Assembly (NCBI GenBank): GCA_900660155.1
Contig: CABFPE010000006.1
Span: 222,172 to 286,171 of the forward strand
DNA length: 64,000 nt
Direction of reading: 5' to 3'
From: Hofstenia miamia
Taxonomy: Eukaryota > Xenacoelomorpha > Acoela > Hofsteniidae
In this document: positions 12,941 to 26,400 of the stretch, piece by piece
Position numbering within the stretch: the first letter of the stretch is position 1
How the letters are laid out: each line of letters opens with the position of its first letter
Notes under the pieces: generated by a model
The model's input: only the letters and a program-made list of their open reading frames with translations
Told to the model about the DNA's origin: nothing
The model's database searches: none
Made by a program: the position numbers and the translations under genes

Positions 12941-15900
12941 GTAAACGCATTTATGTCAAGAATAATAAATATACAGCTTCTTAATCAATTATGTAACTTT
13001 ATTACCACTTTTAGCTATAATTTGTCTTAGACTGAGTGTAAATTGTTGGTAGAACTTCCTCAACTTTTGTGGTTTTTAAAAATAGGAGTGATATAATATC
13101 TAAAAATCAACTTTGAGGAATAACTTAACTTAAAAATAAATAAATAGATAAACAGATTTCTTTCTGAAACTACGAATGTAATAGTTCGAGCAAACTAATT
13201 AAATGCTATTCAGATAACATTTGTACTTTACAAATTTCAAAGTATATATGAATTATGGGATGACTAGTTATTAATGTAAGCTATTTTATTTGAAATTACA
13301 ACATATTTTTAAACAGTCCAATGAGAAATCATCAAAAGACTCATCTTTTTTAGGCTTTCACTAGTTTTTCGCTTGCTTCAAATTCAGATGCTAAGTTACC
13401 ATTATGTCGCAGTTTTAGGAAGAGGGAAGTGGAAGGGGGGTCGGAACAATGTTTGCTTAGTATGAACGGATAGGCTCGATTAGTTTGGTGGACCCATTGA
13501 TGCTAATGCGATTTACTACAATTTACGAAATCTTATTACTAATTTTACTAAGAATGATACCATCGGACGTGAGTCTATAATATTTAATTAAATGAAACCA
13601 AAACCAATAATTATCTGGCCCCATAACACCCTAATCAGCTCCCATATTAAAATCGTATCCGTAATCCAGATTTTAAAATTTTGGCAAAACAGTAAAAACT
13701 TAGTCTCTAGGTTATTTATTTTTTAAATTATCGTGAACACGCAAACCCTACTGATATTTGAAGTTGATTAGGATGCACTTGGGATTCTTGATCCAAAATG
13801 GGTCTAAAAACGGATCCGTGTTTGAGGTAACTGGCTTAAAACACTCAAAATCCAGTCTAACTTTAACAAATGGTGAGTCACAGAACTCACTCTTCTGCAT
13901 ATGTCATACATAAAAATTTTTAATGTACATGTGTGGGGTTATTGGTTCACAGCAGTGCATGACAAGCGCAAGTGTAAACGGCTTAAACAATGCAAAAAAT
14001 GATAAAGCGCAAGCTCTTATAAGCTTAATGAACAATCAGAAAGGGTGAGAGTGCAATTGAGTTATACCAAGACGAATGCATTTAGTTGTGTTATTAATTT
14101 AATGTACACAATAATTAATAGCGGCACGAAAAATTAAATTTGTTCGTTGCATATTGCTACTTTTATGGAATTTTTTCTCAATAACCACAAAATATATCAG
14201 TATTTAAAAAATGAATTGAATCTAGTATATTGCAGTTAAGATTGATTAATTGAGGATGCTCATTACAAGGTTGATTGGCGACGTATCATCTTAGGATTCT
14301 ATACTGTATATCCCATATAATCAAAACGTTGATAATAAATTACTCACCATAATTTAAGAGTGTTTTAATTTTTGTACATTGTACAAAATTCAGTGCCTAA
14401 CATAAGCCTAGGTCCCCCTCTATTTTTGCTATTTGCAGTAGAGAAGAGTGAAAATATATATTTAAGTGAATAGAAACAGCAAATTGAATTTTCTAATGGA
14501 ATATGTTTTCCCAATCACGTGTGTGCAATGATTCCTGATGTCTCTTTTGGTCCTTCGTCACATTAAGTCAATCAATTGCTTCCAGTAATCTGCACTGATT
14601 TTACAACACCAAATTTTCTTGATGACCCCTTGATTTGCAGCAAATTTGCAGGGATTATGAGCAGCAATTTTGGTTTTATCAGATTCCAAGCATTCTCCAG
14701 ATGATTTAAGCCCGTGGATTTCCCAGGACACTCAAAGACAGATATATGTTGAGTGCAAAGCCAAGTGGATACAAGTTTCAACCGATGATAGTGTGCACCA
14801 TCGTGTATGAAAGTAGAGCACCTCAAAATATTCGTCTGTATGCTGAATTTTGGTTTGAAGAAAATTTTTTCATGAATTTGGCAACATTCATGGTTGGTGT
14901 TTGGGTTTAAAATATCAGCTGACCACGACTTTGTGCTAAGATGCAACCCTAAAACATGATGCATCGTGGATGCTTAAAAGTTGATACATTGCAAGGTTGC
15001 CGTAGATCTGGATCTAGCTATGCATCGATCCAATCCAGGGATATCCACTGGATAGGGATCAGAAAATTATTTTTATGGATATCCATAAATAATTGTGGAT
15101 CAAAAATATTGGCTAATAGGTAAATATATTCATGCTTATGGTAAATTTTTAAGAAAATTGCTTAAATTTCACAATGAAAATAAAATTAACACCAGTTTTT
15201 GTACAAATCTAACAGTGTTACACATGAGTGTCTACCACATTACACCATGAAATGTTTGATATAATAATCAAAATATTAGTATTTGCTTAAAATATTTCAG
15301 GCATTAAGAGATATGTTAAATTTTGTGTTGCTTGTTTAGGATTTTTCGTTTAATGAATTTTCCTGAGGAATATGGATCCTATGTGGATCAATCCATACGA
15401 ATTTTTGTGGATTGGATTGGATATGGATCGGAAAATGTTCGATCCACGAACACGGTAGACCTGGTACATTGTATTGGGAGTTTTATCATTGTCTTGGAAG
15501 TTGATGAACAGGCTGAAAGTTGAAGTTAGATTGCACGTTATGTACAGCTATAAGCAAGAGGACAAAAGCGTAAGTGTAAGAGGTGAAAAAGCAATAAATG
15601 TATTAAGTGATCCATTCACTGATTCACAGGATAAATCAGAATAAAATAGTCTTTATTCAAATTATCATTAACTGTTTGCTAATAATGTAAATGTGAATTT
15701 AAAATACTCCTAGGAAAAATTCAACTTACAAAGTGCTATCTGTAATATTTTCAATCATATAACTTCAATTTTTCAAAGATTCTGTGTACTCTAGTCTTTC
15801 ACCCAAACAAAATATATTTTGTTTCATATTTACGTGTGATTGGAATTTCATTTGCCATAATATTTAATCAATTAAATTCTTTATTGCAAGTCATTCCAAT

Positions 15901-18900
15901 TAAATGCTAGATTGCTTTAATCATCGACTGTAGAATATTTCGTTTTTTGAAAGGATGTGTTAAAAATGTGATTAAAGTGGCTCTTTCCAAGTTTTCCAAT
16001 AGATTTATGCTTTTAAGCGATAGTCATTGCAACATTTTTTTGCTTGCTATTCCCAAAGTCATCCAAGGGCATCTGTATTTTGTAGTTCTTGTTTTAATTG
16101 TATACAACTAACAGAATTATTTTACTTAATACACTTCACAAGTATTTACTTTGGAAATAATACTTTGTAATTAACATTAACTATCTATTAAAAACTATTT
16201 GCATATTTAGCTTCGAATCTTCTTTTAAGGGTTTCTCATGCTTAAGGAGTAGAAACTTAGAGATTTTTAAGAATGGAAGACGTTCAACAAACTTAAAATT
16301 TCAGGGAAGGTACTATGTAACGAGGAAATCAGTGGAAACACGTTATTACTAACCAAGTTTCAAAATATTTTATAATTTTGAGTAATTCAGCAGCATTTTC
16401 ACTTGAAAGCCAGCTACCAATCATTTCTATGATAATACAACCAGTTTTTGACCTATTTTGTAACAATATTATAATTTGCCTGTCTAACGTTAGTCAAGTG
16501 TATAGCTCTGCTACATTTTTTTATGCAAAATTTATTATAAAATACATAAACTAAAAAAGCCGAAAGTTTCAATGAAGCAAAAGCTATGTACCTCCCTATA
16601 GTTTAACATGTATAAAATATTATTGCTGCAACAGATGTCCTGTCTTAGCTACATAATCATAGCTGTGTTTAAAAGCTGAATTATGACGTCACACGTTATT
16701 TTAAGTTATATCATATTAATCTTTTAATGAATAATACTTTTACCTCTAATTTTAAATGGAACTTTATCGATTTCTAACTGTGTGATTTAAAGGAGAAATC
16801 CAACTAAAATATTAATAATTGAATTATAGCTCACAAATAGATGCAGATGCCCCACTTCAACGTTATGTAATGCTTGAATACTAGTATCAATTGATTTATA
16901 GAAAATAATTTGTCTATATTTTTCTAAATAAATCTAAAGTTGTAAAGGAACAAACTAAAGAGTTTAAATATTACAATTACCCTATCTTTGAGCTCATAAT
17001 TACTCTTCCATATAACTTGCGGAACTTTAGTTCATTAACATATATTCCAACACATTGCCTTAACAATAGAAAGCGTAGTTTATTGCTAGAAAGTTACATT
17101 AGGGAATACTTCTGCATGTGAAATCATGAAAAAAGTACAAAACATGTAATATATATGTGTACATATATTATTATAAAGATTAAAATGAAAGATCTAGTTA
17201 GACGCATATTATGAGAACTGTCAACGGTTAACCGGTTATTATATTTTAACCCGGTTAATTTTCAATAATTGGTTAACCAATGTCTTAATAATCCGTTTTG
17301 ATCCTTTAACTTAATGTAATGAGAGATGTTTTAACACTTGGACAACATTTTGCAATAAACGGTTATCACTTACTGCACATTTGCGCCGCTACGATCTTCT
17401 GAAATTCGAATATATTGTAAACTTTTTGTGATTCTTCAATTTTAGCCTCACAATACCATTATTTCAAAAAAGTTTAGATGTTTTTGGAACTTATTTGCTA
17501 TGTGGATTTTCAACGGTTAACCGGTTACTTTGCTCTCTGTTAACAGTTTAATTGACCAGTGATGCCTCTATATACATGTATGAATTCTAGAGTAATTGCC
17601 TATTACTCAAAATTTCAGATAACTCGAAGAACATGAAAAAAACATAATACATTCTTAGAATTAGTATCTCAATAATTCATAAGAACGGATTTTTATGATT
17701 ATGTTTTTATAGTTTTAAATTGAAAGAAACCAGGAACAGTTTTATGTCATTTAATAACAGCTTTATGAATGTTTGTCAAAATGATTGCATTGAGATTTTC
17801 AAATGTTGCAAACGTTTGACAGCGACTTGTGCAATTGAATTAATTTATGTGCGCTATATTGTATTTTCTAAACTTTTATTCTGATCAGAACAATTGTAGT
17901 ACTTCAAATATAAATGGAAATTCACAACAAAGTTGATTTATCATTGTGAGAAAGAGTAAGCTGGATGCTTTGCCATTTGTAACACACTATTTCCTGAATG
18001 ACCTCGTTATAACAATCTGTGCATCAATTGCTAACAAACGAGATACATCCAATTTAATCAAAAATTCTGAAAAACAAGACTGCAGAAATCAGACTTTATT
18101 TATTAAAATTGACTTTCAAATTGGAATTAATAAAAACTCTAAGAACTATTGATGCCCTTGGGAAATGCTAACCTGAAAACAGTAAAAAAACTATTAAACT
18201 AGCTATATATTCTGTGCAGTCTTCTGTGACGTATTTTTTTTATAATCTATCCAAATCATTGCAATTGTACTTCTCAATCTGGTCTTTCATAATCTAAATA
18301 TTCCCTATTACGTTTAAATCTGCAAACGAAGCTGTAGCAATGCTGTCCCTTGCAAGCAATTCCATAATTGAAAGATCTTATCGCAGTACGATTGTCACTT
18401 AATATAGTCTGATATATATCTTCATTATTACTCCCATCAAACCTAATAGTTTGCAAATAGAGCAGAACATTTGACACAGTTCCTCATAATAAACTTATTT
18501 CTAGGGTAAATGTGACTTTCACTATAGATACTCTACTCTCAACGACGAGTTCATTTATCATGTTTAGTTCTGAATTTTTTATAAATGACATCCGTGTCAT
18601 TATCAAATTTCTTAAAAAATTACAAACTCCTCCAAAGAACATTCATGCTTATTTGGTCAAAGCCATAGGAGAGGAAGATTCTCCCTTGATTCAGATAGCA
18701 AGAAAGTGGGTGCGTGAGTTTAAGGAAGGAAGAATAGTGTTCAGATGTGCAAAGGCCTGGCCGTCCTGTTGCAGTGATCACAGATGAAAAAACTGAAACG
18801 ATTCGGGCTTTGGTTCATGAGGATCGCAGAATCATAGTGGATCAAGTAGGTAAAGAGCTAAATATTTTTTATGGAGCAGCTTGGAAGATAATCTCTGAAA

Positions 18901-21900
18901 CGCTAGGAATGAAAAGGTTACTTCAAGAGATGTGTTGTGGAGATGCTGGCTCAGAGGGAGCGGGAGGTGCTTAGTCACCCACCTCCTCGCCTGATATGAG
19001 TTTTTCCTATTTTCTGTAATCAAGGAACCAATTCGTGGACAGCGCTTTCGATCTGAGGAAGACATCAATGCTGCATAGAGGGCCTCTATAGACCAGGAGG
19101 TACACGAGGCTGGCGCAGAGTAGGGAATTATGAGGCTCCCACATCTCTGGGAGAAGTCCGTTACAGTTGATGAAGGTTGCTTTGAGTCATAAATATATGG
19201 ACTTTGCATTTGTGTTAATTTTATTTAAATAAATTATGATTTTACGAAATTGGAAAAATGGGAAACTTATTTTATTTATATTTATACTTTTATTTTTATT
19301 TATACTTGCACCTATTCTATTTATTTTTTACATGTCCGAGTTATCTGGTAAAAAAGGAATGCTAATTAAATTTGCAGATGGTATGACCTGTTATGGGTAT
19401 CAAGCAAAACCATAAACTCACCAAATACCTCAATAATATCAGTAACTTCTGTAATGATCATAATCTTTGTCGGAATAAAAAGAAAAGGTCGCAAATAATA
19501 ATAACTTTACACTTATCAAGAACCAGCTCTTTTATGCTCCCTGATGACATACCCGAAACATCCCCTGTTAAAATTCTTGGGGTCTCAATAAATAACAAAC
19601 TTTGTTGGAAAGCCCACTTCGAAATTCTCTTTCGCAAAGCTGCATCACGATTAACAATTCTTCGCCGCCTTCGTAAAGAAAATTCGGAAAAAATACTCAG
19701 ATCTATATTCCAATGCAGTATAGCATCATTATTTGACTATTGTGCTCCTCTTTTTGTTGGAATACCCACCCAGCTACATAAACAATGGCATACAAAGAAT
19801 TTTTAATAAACCTGAAAAAATAATCACAAATGGTCGTCACATATATCACTCATTAATTCTAAAATTCGGCGTTACAAGCTATCCAAAAAGTTATTTGAGA
19901 AAGCAGAACAACATTGTCAACCCCCTCTAAATTTCCTTATTCCCTTGAGACATACTAGATCAAACAGGTTGCGTGAAGTAAGATGTAGATAAGCACTCCC
20001 AAAAAAACAATTTATTCCATTTATTACTAGTTTTATAAACCATGCATAAATAATTGTTTACTAAAGCTAAATAGAACGTTTTTGTTTGTTTTTAAAATAT
20101 TTTGGATGTCGAAACTCGTGTTTCGGTGGTAAATAATTTTCGATGTTTGGTATACCTAGTAACTGCTCATCTAAGACCAGATTCTATCTAAAAGCAAAAA
20201 GTGTTAGCCAACATTAGACGAACTGTAGCTGTTATTAATTGCATCAACTGAATATTGAGAGAACTTTTGCTTACTTCAAATTTTAGGTAGTTGGCCCGTT
20301 GCATCATTCGCTGAATAAATATGGTAGATTTCAGAAAAATTGAAAATTATTCTTTCCAATAGTACAGGGTTGGGGTTAGGGTGTTAGTTTTGAGATGCTT
20401 TCTAATTATTGCAATATTTAATGGGTATATGCACACAGTGCTTTTAATGTTAATCAGTTCAATTTCTATTATGACTATAGTTGTCTAATTCATTCATCAG
20501 ATGCGTAGGTTAGAAAGGCACTTATGGTACAAGATTTTTTCCCATGCATTGTATCATTTCGGCCCTATTAAAATCCATACATTTGTGATATTGACTTCCT
20601 TCGACTAATATAGGGCTAAATGCGAATCTTTGAATGATTTCACTTTATTCGTCCGCACACAACAGGTTTAAGGTATGTGTATCGACATACCTACAGTAAG
20701 GCGGTTATTACATGTATATTTTTTTAGTGTCAAGAGAAATTGACAAAATAACTTTCAAATCAATATTCACAAAGCCAAAGCCAGCATGATTATAGCTCCT
20801 TGCCAGATAACCAACTAAGTTAACGGCTTCAAGTACAGTTTAATCACCAGCTATAAATAATAAAATCTTGAAATGCTGACGTCATTACAACAGATGCGAT
20901 CCATGGGAATCACAATTGTCGTCAAATAAGTAAAGTAGTTTCAATACATGCTCTACAAAATTTATAAAAAAGTATTTAATTCGTTTTTAGTTGAAAAGGT
21001 TGTTTATCATCATCGATGGAACGGTTTAGTAATGGGAGCAAACAGTTTGTGCTATTTATATTTTAGGCCGTTGTCCAACTTAAAAATGACTTACTTTTTA
21101 TTATGTTCTAAAATTTCATTCGATTGATGCTTTTGGGTAAGACTAAAAGAATCCGCTGACACTCGACCTCTGTTTTATAACAATCCGTTTTGATCTGACA
21201 GCTTCTATTAAGCAGGAATTTATACTTTTTTGATTGCCAGATTTTTAATCGCAAAGATTTTTCATCGCAGGATTTTAATCACATGATATTTAATCGCATG
21301 GATTCTTTATCGTAATGATTTTTTTTCAATTCTTTAACCAGAAGTCCTAACCGAAAACCATATTCTTAAAGAACCCCAATTCACAAATTTGTGCTTCCTA
21401 AAACTAAGTCCTAAAGTTAAATCTTAACCTACATTTTAAATTATTTTATACATCTAAGCCGAAACCCAAGTACGAAATTGAATTATTTTAAACCTAAGAC
21501 CTAATCCTAAGCCGAACCTATTTATATATCATTGATTAGTTTAAATATAATTGCGATTAAAAATTCTGCGATTAAAAATCCGGCTAGCTTTTTTCATATT
21601 GCTACAAAGTTATTTCGATAAATGAAATAATGCTAAGACCCTACATTGAATAAATACTTGATCTAAATAATTGTAGGTGCATAATCAAAATTGTCCAAGT
21701 TGATCGGCATGAACTTCCGCAAAACATATGTAAACTTATAAAACAATGGAAAATTAAAAAATTTATATTAATGCATCCTTATTCCTAACGGTCTTAACAA
21801 ATATATCAAACGAATACCATTACTATGCACAATACTTTGAATATTCTTCTGAATTGAGTGCATTTTTAGAAATGGGATTGGAGAAGGAATTCGCTGTTGA

Positions 21901-22145
21901 AATTTTTAATAGCTTAGATGTAAACAAAGACGGCAAAGTATCTCTAGACGAGTTTATCCAAGGATTTAAAGAAATGATCCCCAGTGAAGATGCTCCACAA
22001 AAACAATCCCCCATCAAATCTAAAGGTTCGTACTATGTGTGTTCTTAAAATGCTCTTCGTTTTTTAGCCCTCCTATTAATTCATAAATATATTTTGCTTT
22101 AATAAACATTTTAAAGTTTTATCGGTTTTGTTAATATATTTTGTA

Positions 22146-22213
<68 letters not shown>

Positions 22214-23418
22214 ATGGGCGATACCAGTGTTGAGATATTCGGCAGGAATAGTTAGATGGAACAAGAATGAACTTAGGGAGCTAGACAGAGAGACAAGGAA
22301 GGTACTAGCAGCAGAGAGGGCTTACAACCTAAATGGTGATGTGGATAGGTTGTACATGGCAAGGCATAAAGGAGGGAAAGGGCTGCTAAGTGTGGAGGAA
22401 ACTGTAGAAGCAGAAGCACTAGGGCTAAAGGAGTATGTAGAAGCACAACCTAGAGGGTCAATACTGATAATAATAATAATAATAAAGAAGATAAGAACTG
22501 AGGGTGAAGGAAAGAAGATATACCAGAGTAGGATGGAATCAGAGAGACAAACAAGGTATAGGCAGAAGGCAATGCATGGAGAATACTGGAGGAACACAGA
22601 AAAGTGTGACAGAGAAGAGAGCAACAAGTGGTTAAAGAAGGCAGGACTGAAGAGAGAAACAGAAGCACTGATAATGGCAGCACAGGAGCAAGCAATAAGA
22701 ACAAACTGGGTGAAGAAGCATATAGACAGAAGAGTAGAAGTAAGTTATAAGTGTAGGCTATGTAAGAAAGAGGCAGAGACTGTAGATCATCTGACAGCAG
22801 GGTGTGAGAAGTTGGCACAGAATGAGTATAAGTTCAGGCATGACAAGGTGGGAAGAATGGTACATTGGAGTTTGAACAGGCAGCATGGGTTAGAAGCAGG
22901 AGACAAGTGGTATGAGCACAAGCCACAGGGCGTCATAGAAAATGAGAAGGTTAAGATACTGTGGGACTTCAACATACAGACGAGCAAAGTGATAGAAGCA
23001 CGGAGGCCAGACATAGTAGTGGTAGACAAAGAGAAAAGATTAGGAACAGTGATAGACATAGCAGTACCAAAGGACAGAAATGTAGAAAGCAAGGAGAAAG
23101 AGAAGATAGACAAATACAGAGAGTTGGCAGAGGAAATAGAAAGGCTGTGGAAGTTAAAGAAAGTTGAAGTAGTCCCGGTAGTTGTAGGAGCACTAGGAGC
23201 AGTGAGTAAGAAGCGTAAGAGATACTTAGAGGAGTTGGGAGTACCAAAGTGGGGAGGAGCAGTAGCACAGAAGGCAGCATTGTTAGGAACAGCTAGAGTC
23301 CTGAGGAAAGCTCTCAGACTCCCTGGGAACTGGTGAGTTCCCCGAGCTGAGAGGGATACCAGCATGAAGCTGTGTAATAATAATAATAATACATTAAGCA
23401 ATAAATTTGCTTTGACTC

Positions 23419-23461
<43 letters not shown>

Positions 23462-26400
23462 TTGAAAAAATATAATTATTATATTAATATGTTTTATAAT
23501 ATATTTTATATCAAAAATTTCATTTTCATTTTATTATGATGTTATATTATTTAAACTAATTACCAATTTAGACATAGATCGTGCTCGTTCCGCTTTCCGG
23601 CAGAAGTCAAGTTCTAATACTGATGCCCGATCAACAAACAGGCGCAGAAGTAGCTGTCGTATTTATGGATTCTCTGATAGTTTTCAAGAAGAGCTTGATG
23701 CTATCAACGACCAGTGTGATAATCTAGTGTCTCATATCAGCACCGAATTACAAGATAGCCCTTGTACCCTTCCAATGTTTGAAAAAATGCTGTACATGAT
23801 GGTTAAGCATACTAAGCAGCTGAAGAAAGAATCCCAGCAGCTGGAAACTATTCTTACAACGTTAGTGTTTAGTATGCAGAGACGCGCATGTACTTGAGGA
23901 AAAGCATACCTGCTATGACTTCATAAAACCCCATACATTCAGCAGGTGTTGCTTGTTGAGATCCGTAAAATATTGTATAAGTCAAGTTTTTTAAAATTGG
24001 GGGTAATATACTAGGGTTCTGCGGGATCAGTGCTTTTTGGCCGAATCTTTCATTGTTCCATTGGATGGGTTTCCAGTCCCATCCAAGTTTCATATTCCCA
24101 AATATATTGTGAAAAATAATGAAGAACATTCTGAAATCCGTTTTCACAGTTCCTTGATTTATGGTGCCAATCGAATGGTAGCTCTAGTGCCATTGAAGTA
24201 TTTAGTCCTAGATGTGAGTCATTTAGAACTGGGCAAATAAGTCATACAGAACCCTAGGATGTACTGAATATGGAAATATATATTAAACATGATTTTGCTA
24301 CAAAATGATACTGTTATAATTGATGTGAATTAGATTCTAATATCTGCAAAAATAAATATTGCAGTGGTATTTCGTCTATGACTGTAACTAATAAATTTAT
24401 AATAATAATTTACAAGTAGTCATATTGTACATCTGTAAAACACCTACTGAAATTCACAGACATCTGCTATATGAAATATCGGAATTTAAATATTAATAAA
24501 GTTCAAAGACATTCCACATTTATACAAATGTTGTGAATTTAAAATTTAAGGTGCTCAAGAAATTTCCTTTTGAATTTAAATTATTTGGAATTCTAGAACT
24601 GTATTTAATCAGAGGGATTTTTTATGATATAATGGAACACATTAAGTAACATGCTTTATGATTATCAAAAAGATATTTTTATCTAATAGCTAATTTTAAC
24701 CATGCATGCTGAGATTGTAGAAACATTTGTGAACAAAACGCACACTTCACTTACTTATAAAATTAGATTCATCGAGTTCGTTGAATTACAAGTGTTGCAA
24801 ATTTTATGGAAGGAATGTTCATCTATCTGCTAGGAAATATGTCATATGATAAAATATCGGGAGAGAGGCGAGACAACATCCTCAGAAGAGGTATTAGTAA
24901 ATATGAATTTTAAGAAAGTAAAAGCGAAAAATTTTACAATAAGAATTCAAAAAATTATACATGCATAACAGATAGAGTTTGTAATACCAGGATCTCGAAT
25001 AACGAGATTTTTATTGGATTTAAAATTAGATAAAAAACAGAATTTGTCAAACGAAATGTTAATTGTTTTGATTTATTATTATTTATAATAAATATTTATA
25101 TTAAATTTGTTGTGCACGAAGTATAGCAATAGTTTAACAGTGCGAAGGAATGCCCAATCTGCTAAATTTGAGAATGATCAGAGTCTCAGTAAGGAAAAAT
25201 TAATCTGGGAGTGGATTTAAAAGAGATATTGACTAAATAAATTAAATAAGACTTCTCCTCATATCTATACCGATTTCTCAAAACTAAGATTTATTAAAGT
25301 TTAAAACATAGCTAGACGTCAAGATGCGAAGCCTATAAGTGTTGCGAATCTTGAACAGTACTGTTGCAATTCGCAGAGCCCTGCGCTTAATAAATCTATT
25401 AATACAATCGTATTTGAAGCTAATTTAAACATATTTGTCATATAAAATAGCACAGGAAAGATTAAGTGATTCTTCAATGTTGTGAATTGAGAGTGGTTTA
25501 GCGAGATGTTTAGATTTTAGTAAAAAAACTCAAGAAAATTTTCTTTATGAATACATGCTAAATAGCAAACATTTCTTAATTTAATTAATTTAAGAAAAAA
25601 GAAGAAAAAGACTTCTTGATAAATACATTCTTGTTAAAATGGTTAAAATGAAATATGGTTATTTGTTCTATTCTACCATGATAGTACTCCAGTCATATTT
25701 GCAATCTAAGATTTGATTAGGTGACCCAATATATAGAATTGTGTTAAGTATATGCTATGTTGGGCATCATAAATTACATTATATATAATTATGTATCATT
25801 ATATACAACTGTATTTTTCTAATATTTTCATATATTATATTGATTTTTACAATATTTTATATTTTATTCTATTATTATCCTATAATATTATCAAAAATTA
25901 TAATTATTAGTATATTTTTGCAATAGAACTCCTCTATAGTGAACATCCTCTGTAATGAACTTCTTCTATAATAGACTTCCTCTATAATAGACTCCCTCTA
26001 TAATGAACATTTTTCTTTTGCCTCTGTATTGAAGTTTCTCTATTTAAAATGAACTTCATGGTGTGATATTTCCTAGTTCAATTGGAATTTCTCTATATAA
26101 GAATTAAATATGCAGCACTTTTATTTTTTCAGTTGTTATAAATGTAATTATTTTATGTACTAAGCAAAAGCCCCTCATTATGGAAAGTAATTCAAAGAGA
26201 AAATGCAGCAAATATACATTAACATTATGTAAAAATATTTTGTTATATTGTAGTTACCCTGATCACAGGTTTTGCTATATACTTGCAATAAATAGAAGAG
26301 TAACTAAAGTATTTTTTCATCCTCAATAATGAACTGAATCCTCTATAGTAACGAACCGCAATCAGGGCCGTGGCTAGGGGAAGGCCAGTGGGGCCATGGC

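Noticed and set aside
20367-20390. Telomere-like TTAGGG words
   Set aside because: Only one or two imperfect units, no array.
22322-23401. Several long minus-strand frames opposite the R2/R4-like LINE
   Set aside because: Shadows of the LINE coding strand, which is purine-rich and so leaves the other strand open.
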